Of a DNA stretch of 64,000 nucleotides, positions 60,037 to 64,000 are shown in pieces (position 1 is the first letter of the stretch; each line of letters begins with the position of its first letter). A program made the position numbers and the translations under genes. The stretch lies in NCBI GenBank assembly GCA_024653355.1, contig JANLFQ010000001.1:248001-312000 (forward strand), read 5' to 3'. The notes beneath the pieces are model-generated. The model was not told the DNA's origin. It made no database searches and saw nothing but the letters and a program-made list of their open reading frames with translations. The stretch is from a candidate division WOR-3 bacterium (GTDB lineage: Bacteria; Hydrothermota; Tepidihabitantia; Tepidihabitantales; Tepidihabitantaceae).

Positions 60037-60715
60037 CATCTATCTGATATTTGATAATAAGGATAGGAGAGTTCAATGCCAAATCCGGGGTATGCAACGC
60101 TGGGGAAGGCAAAGATTTCACCAATTACCGGATGTGGCACGCAGCACGCCTTTTTTCAGCCCTTCAAAAATGGTGTGAGTAGTTCTTAGGTGCGGGGATG
60201 AACGAGGGTTCGAAGCCATTGAATAACCATTGCTGGTTCCATTATTACCTTAATCAGCCCTTTTGGAATTCTTTTATCTCTGGACAAAAGGAGTTCATCC
60301 GTATAGGGGGTGGTCACAGAGTCAAGAAAGCGTTTCTGATTAGAGCTTTGGGGTAACCTCTGAAAGAGAATCAAAGACAGTCTGATAAATGGTATCAAAT
60401 AGTTGGTGAGAAATAGCCGGGCTGATTCTATAGGATAGAGTATTACATTGAGTATTGGGTATAACCATATAAATTATCAATAACATAGTTCATAAAATGG
60501 TGTTTGAAACGATTTTCAAGATGTTAAGGAGTTTGGTCAAAGGGGTGTTAAATGAAAGGGTGCTGGTGGCTATCCCCATAACAGTCCCCGGACAGTGGCC
60601 GGGGGCAAATTTTGTCACTCTTTGTCGAACTTTCGTATATATATAATGGTAAAAGGCACAGTGGGCAAAAAGTAAGAAGACAACAGGAGGCAAATTCACA
60701 ACCGTGCTGAGATGG
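60037..60715. other. Intergenic region without a recognisable gene
   Basis: About 680 bp. A 70-codon minus-strand frame at 60186-60398 has no recognised family and no ribosome-binding site. A GC-rich hairpin lies at 60584-60606 and a short TA repeat near 60635-60645. Confidence 0.5.
60584..60606 (+). terminator. GC-rich hairpin, possible terminator
   Basis: GTCCCCGG (60584-60591) pairs with CCGGGGGC (60599-60606), one G-U pair, loop ACAGTGG, followed by AAATTTTGTC. The T-run is weak, so function as terminator is uncertain. Confidence 0.35.
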
Positions 60716-60743
60716 TTGACACAGTAGAAGCAGGTGGTATAAT
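60716..60743 (+). promoter_or_regulatory. Consensus promoter of the GyrI-like lipoprotein gene
   Basis: Perfect TTGACA (60716-60721), 16-bp spacer, perfect TATAAT (60738-60743). AAAGGAGAG at 60768-60775 is the ribosome-binding site of the ATG at 60780. Confidence 0.8.
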
Positions 60744-60748
60744 CACCT
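60732..60748. promoter_or_regulatory. Inverted repeat over the -10 box (operator candidate)
   Basis: AGGTG (60732-60736) and CACCT (60744-60748) flank GTATAAT, so the repeat is centred on the -10 box of a consensus promoter. A repressor bound here would block transcription; the protein is unknown. Confidence 0.4.
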
Positions 60749-60779
60749 AAAATTTATAATAAAGTACAAAGGAGAGCAG

Positions 60780-61406
60780 ATGATAGATAGGTTGAAAGCG
60801 ATTGCGTTGTTTTTCAGTGTTTTTGTTTTATTGAACTGTGGACCAAAGTCCGGAAAGCCCGAAAGTTCTAAACCCGTCCAGGATTTTGTGGCTCAGATAG
60901 AGACACTCGATTCAATGACGGTAGCGAGTTTAAACCGTACCGGACCTTACTCGAACATCGAGCCGGCACTAATTGAATTGATTGACTTGTTGAAGTCAAA
61001 TAATGTCAGTCCGGCGGGTGCGCCATTTGTTTTTTACTATGACAATCCGCAAACTGTTGCACCGGAAAGTTGTAACTGGGCGGTTTGCATCCCGGTACCG
61101 GCAGCGACAACATCCGGTCAGATGGGTGCAATCGTTGTGAATAAATTGCCAGTGATGGATATTGCCTGGACAATACATACCGGCGGTTATGAGAACGTAC
61201 AGTCAACTTATAATCGGTTGCTCGAATGGATTGATGAAGAGGGGTATGAAGTTGTCGGACCAGCAATTGAGTTTTTCCTTTCAGAGAAGGGAACTCCGGC
61301 TGAGTCGATGAAGACCAAAATTGGTTTTGTTGTTGAACCCCAGCCTGAACACGGGATTGAAGAGGTAGAGGAGGAAGATAGTATCCTGGAAGGGAACGGT
61401 GGTTGA
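60780..61406 (+). CDS. Lipoprotein with a GyrI-like small-molecule-binding domain
   Basis: 208 residues. Signal AIALFFSVFVLLNC with lipobox LLNC is followed by a 150-residue GyrI/AraC-effector-like (SOUL/GyrI) domain: VASLNRTGPYSNIEPALIEL, GAPFVFYYDNPQTVAPESCN, VMDIAWTIHTGGYENVQSTY and GPAIEFFLSEKGTP, with the conserved Glu of this fold in AIEFFL. A Glu-rich tail ends it. Such domains bind small hydrophobic compounds, usually in the cytoplasm; here it would be anchored in a membrane outside the cytoplasm. It precedes the ATPase operon by 60 bp, with no visible terminator between. Confidence 0.8.
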   Translation: MIDRLKAIALFFSVFVLLNCGPKSGKPESSKPVQDFVAQIETLDSMTVASLNRTGPYSNIEPALIELIDLLKSNNVSPAGAPFVFYYDNPQTVAPESCNWAVCIPVPAATTSGQMGAIVVNKLPVMDIAWTIHTGGYENVQSTYNRLLEWIDEEGYEVVGPAIEFFLSEKGTPAESMKTKIGFVVEPQPEHGIEEVEEEDSILEGNGG

Positions 61407-61466
61407 TTATAAACAATTTTACCCTGGGCGTGTAACAGGGTTGGGAAACTTAAACTTTACCCTTTG

Positions 61467-61796
61467 ATGATGAAACCAGAATCCGATGTCATTCAGATGC
61501 TAAAAGACGCCGAGACCGAGGCGCAAAAGATGGTTGCTCAAGCTGAAGATGATAGGCGGCGCGCGGTTACCGAGGCTGAGGCGGCTGCCGTTGAGGTCAT
61601 TGCCCAAGTCCGTAAACAGCTTCAGGATGATTTTGAACGGGCGCTGAAAAAAGCGGGTTTAGACGCTGAGGAGATGTTTCAACAGCAGTTGAAAAAGGCA
61701 CAGGAGGAAGCAGCAAGGGTTAAAGAAATCTCCCGGGAGCGTCTCCAGAAGGCAATAGAATTGGTTTTGCGGGTGGTTAAAGAGCGATGGCAATAG
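61467..61796 (+). CDS. V/A-type ATPase peripheral stalk subunit (G/H type)
   Basis: 109 residues, almost entirely one helical coiled coil (VIQMLKDAETEAQKMVAQAE, EEAARVKEISRERLQKAIEL), matching the short peripheral-stalk subunits G/H (AhaH/NtpF) of V/A-ATPases, which pair with subunit E. The ATG at 61467 or 61470 is used; a TTG at 61464 is also in frame. It overlaps the subunit I gene by 10 bp, which fixes its identity by context. Confidence 0.8.
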   Translation: MMKPESDVIQMLKDAETEAQKMVAQAEDDRRRAVTEAEAAAVEVIAQVRKQLQDDFERALKKAGLDAEEMFQQQLKKAQEEAARVKEISRERLQKAIELVLRVVKERWQ

Positions 61797-64000
61797 AGCG
61801 GGTTTCCAAAGTTGCGGTTATTATCCACCAATCAAATAAGGATGAGTTTCTTAATCGACTTCAGCGGTTAGGGGTTCTGCATATTGTACGGATTGCGGAT
61901 GCAGAAGGTGTTAGCGGCGAGGTCGATTCGAGACGCAGAGGCGAAGAAGGTAATCTTAATCAGATTCTGGGCGCGATTGAATTGCTGGATAGTTTGCAGG
62001 GCAAAAAAAGCAAAGGTAAAGTTTTTCTCGACCGAATGGAGTATGAACGGATTGCGTTGGAATATGATATTGAAACCAGGGTTAAGGAAATTCAGCGGCT
62101 GACCGCCAGACGCCAGGAGCTTGAAGGAAGATTGAATTCGTTGCAGGATGAAATAAACCGTTTAAAGCCTTGGGAGAGGTTGAACCATTCGGTTGCGGAA
62201 CTCGGTCGTTTTTCGAGTGTCAAAGTTTTATTGGGGAAATTTCCCGGTCGCCAGGAGTTCCTTGGTGCCCGTTCAGCGCTGAGCGATAAGTTAGCGGTTG
62301 TGGAAGAGGTGAGCGAAGACCGGGGCACACTGTTTGCTGTTGTTTTAGTTTATCGCGCTGCGTTAGAAGAGGTTACCGCGCTTCTCAACAGTTGGCGCTG
62401 GGAAGGGGTTGACCTCAAGGAAAACGGTGGTTTACCAGCTGAGATAATCAGCCAGCGGCGCCAGGAGCAGGAGCAAATTAAGGCGGAAATTGAAGCGGTT
62501 CAAAAGGAGATTGTCCGATATACCGAGGAGTTACCACGCTTAAAGGCACGGGCGGATGCAATTTTAAATCAAATAAAACGGGCGGAGGCGGAGGCGAGTG
62601 CTCTTCGGACTGATTCTCTTTTAATAATTTACGGCTGGGTTAGAGAGCGAGATTATCAAAAATTGGGACGATTGGTTGAAGAGATGAAGACGGCGGTTGT
62701 GACACGGATTCAACCTGACCCGGGTGAGGAGCCACCGGTGGCGCTTGTTAACCGCCGTCTCTGGAAGCCGTTTGAACTCGTTCTGGAACTGTACCAGTTG
62801 CCTTTACCCAACGAACTTGACCCGACCTGGTTGATTGCACCCTTTTTTGGGGTGTTTTTTGCTCTTTGTCTGACCGATGCCGGATACGGGATAATTGTGG
62901 CTCTGGCAGCACTTCTTCTAATGCGAAAAATGGGTAAGGATAACAAACTTTTGGGAATAATACTTATTGGCGGAATATTGACAATTCCCGCCGGAGCGTT
63001 GGTCGGAGGTTGGTTCGGTGATATACCCGATAGACTCGGAATTCCCTGGCTTCTAACCTTGAAGAATAAGTTTCTATGGTTTGACCCGATGAAAGAGCCG
63101 ATGAAGTTTTTTGTTCTTTCTCTGGCGCTGGGGTATCTCCAGTTGATTGCCGGTATCACTTTCGAGATTGTAGATTGTGCACGGGTAAAAAATTACGGCG
63201 ATGCGTTTTTGGGGCAATTGCCCTGGTTTTTGTTTCTCAACAGTTTGGTTTTTCGGTTAATTTTATTGCGCTCTTTACCCGGTTGGGCAAATGCACTGCT
63301 TTTAACTTTAACTCTTGTTTCTGTTGCCGGAATTGTGGTCTGGACCAGACGGGAGAAGGAGACCATGGTCTCACAGGCTCTGTGGTTTTTCCTTCTTGCT
63401 GGGCTATTAGTTTTCATCGCCAGTCGTCTGGGTTGGTTGCCTGAGAGATTCCTATTGACACGATGGGCGGTTTTAGGTTTGTTCTTAATTATGTTTGGAT
63501 ATGCTGTTTATTCCGTAATCCATCAAATATTGATGCAACAGCATGAGCAAAGAAGTCGAGCCTATTGGTTGCCATTACTGTTAGGTATTGGTACGATAGG
63601 GAGCATTGTGCTTTATTTCCTTAAACTCCTACCGGCAATAGTTCCAGGTTTGTTCGGAACCATATTCTACTTTTGGACGCCGGCGGGTAAAAAATTACTA
63701 AACAAATTTGTCTGGGGTGGGTACGCCCTTTATGGGGCAACAAGTTATATAGGGGTGTTACTTTCTTACATCCGCTTGATGGCTTTGGGGATGTGTACTG
63801 GGGGTGTGGCAATGGCGATAAATGTCATTGCCTGGATGGTTTTGCAGGTCCCGGTTGTCGGAATTTTAATGGCGTTAATTGTGTTGGTCATTGGGCATAC
63901 CTACAATATTGCGGTTAATGTTTTAGGGGCGTTTGTACATTCGCTCCGGTTGCAGTATGTAGAGTTCTTTCCCCGGTTTTATACCGGGGGTGGAGAACCT
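61787..64000 (+). CDS. V/A-type ATP synthase subunit I (a-subunit), 3' partial
   Basis: 738 codons without a stop to the right edge of the window. The N-terminal cytoplasmic half has two coiled-coil arms (AIERVSKVAVIIHQSNKDE at the start; RVKEIQRLTARRQELEGRL), followed from about residue 340 by LIAPFFGVFFALCLTDAGYG and seven to eight membrane helices. LLSYIRLMALGMCTGGVAMA carries the conserved Arg that faces the rotor ring, and the visible end VEFFPRFYTGGGEP is just short of the usual C-terminus. It forms the ion half-channels of the membrane domain. The rest of the ATPase operon (subunits K, E, C, A, B, D) should follow outside the window. Confidence 0.93.
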   Translation, partial: MAIERVSKVAVIIHQSNKDEFLNRLQRLGVLHIVRIADAEGVSGEVDSRRRGEEGNLNQILGAIELLDSLQGKKSKGKVFLDRMEYERIALEYDIETRVKEIQRLTARRQELEGRLNSLQDEINRLKPWERLNHSVAELGRFSSVKVLLGKFPGRQEFLGARSALSDKLAVVEEVSEDRGTLFAVVLVYRAALEEVTALLNSWRWEGVDLKENGGLPAEIISQRRQEQEQIKAEIEAVQKEIVRYTEELPRLKARADAILNQIKRAEAEASALRTDSLLIIYGWVRERDYQKLGRLVEEMKTAVVTRIQPDPGEEPPVALVNRRLWKPFELVLELYQLPLPNELDPTWLIAPFFGVFFALCLTDAGYGIIVALAALLLMRKMGKDNKLLGIILIGGILTIPAGALVGGWFGDIPDRLGIPWLLTLKNKFLWFDPMKEPMKFFVLSLALGYLQLIAGITFEIVDCARVKNYGDAFLGQLPWFLFLNSLVFRLILLRSLPGWANALLLTLTLVSVAGIVVWTRREKETMVSQALWFFLLAGLLVFIASRLGWLPERFLLTRWAVLGLFLIMFGYAVYSVIHQILMQQHEQRSRAYWLPLLLGIGTIGSIVLYFLKLLPAIVPGLFGTIFYFWTPAGKKLLNKFVWGGYALYGATSYIGVLLSYIRLMALGMCTGGVAMAINVIAWMVLQVPVVGILMALIVLVIGHTYNIAVNVLGAFVHSLRLQYVEFFPRFYTGGGEP

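Noticed and set aside
60186-60398. 70-codon minus-strand frame in the gap after mazG
   Set aside because: It reads somewhat protein-like but no family, start signal or neighbour supports it; it could be a remnant.
1-64000. CRISPR arrays, insertion sequences, integrases or phage genes
   Set aside because: No regularly spaced repeats, transposase motifs or phage structural genes were seen on either strand.

Overview
The window comes from a diderm (outer-membrane) bacterium, most likely an uncultured lineage of the FCB/candidate WOR-3 (Stahlbacteria) type. This placement is inferred from the combination of a SprA-like giant outer-membrane protein, several secreted proteins with type IX secretion (T9SS)-like C-terminal sorting domains, gingipain-family (C25) surface proteins, MEP-pathway isoprenoid genes and a V/A-type ATPase. 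No rRNA marker is present to settle it. No mobile element, phage or CRISPR array was found.

Layout: 1-9.3 kb carries folD (5' end outside the window), ispA, dxs, a SprA-like protein and a ComEA-like helix-hairpin-helix protein, all nested by small overlaps. 9.35-17.0 kb (minus strand) is one tight operon read from about 17.0 kb: ugd, UDP-glucuronate decarboxylase-like, Gfo/Idh oxidoreductase, GT2 glycosyltransferase, ftsE, ftsX, an EnvC-like degenerate LytM factor and holB. 17.2-23.35 kb holds a branched-chain amino-acid-type ABC transporter (livH, M, G, F, no binding protein), a DUF2723 membrane protein and an MFS carrier; a half-size EamA protein and a seven-bladed Ycf48-like propeller lie opposite. 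25.5-30.5 kb is gapA-pgk-tpiA, then secG-rplU, a T9SS-type secreted protein and a two-HTH protein. A tRNA-Val(CAC) and a TPR protein follow on the minus strand. 32.8-43.3 kb carries a lipoprotein, a second SprA-related outer-membrane protein, a basic membrane protein, a secreted-protein gene interrupted by an in-frame TGA, and an apparently intact C25 peptidase ending in a strong terminator.

43.6-59.2 kb is the most distinctive region: an XRE-type regulator followed by a ten-gene, about 14 kb run with almost no spacing. It starts with poly-gamma-glutamate genes pgsB-pgsC-pgsW, continues with a periplasmic/secreted protein, an outer-membrane barrel candidate and an LVIVD-repeat protein, and ends with two C25-family proteins that have lost the catalytic His, a T9SS-type propeller and a PKD-like lipoprotein. 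I infer a surface-polymer (PGA) system coupled to T9SS surface proteins. The window ends with mazG, a GyrI-like lipoprotein and the start of a V/A-ATPase operon (subunits G/H and I, the latter cut by the window edge).

Two further signals stand out. The in-frame TGA at 38207 is followed by a hairpin whose apical loop matches the E. coli fdhF SECIS loop at nearly the same distance, so selenocysteine insertion should be tested against gene decay. Promoters are strikingly uniform (TTGAC-type -35, mostly 16-bp spacer, TA-rich -10) and several lie so close to their genes that mRNAs, and the tRNA-Val transcript, would be leaderless or nearly so.
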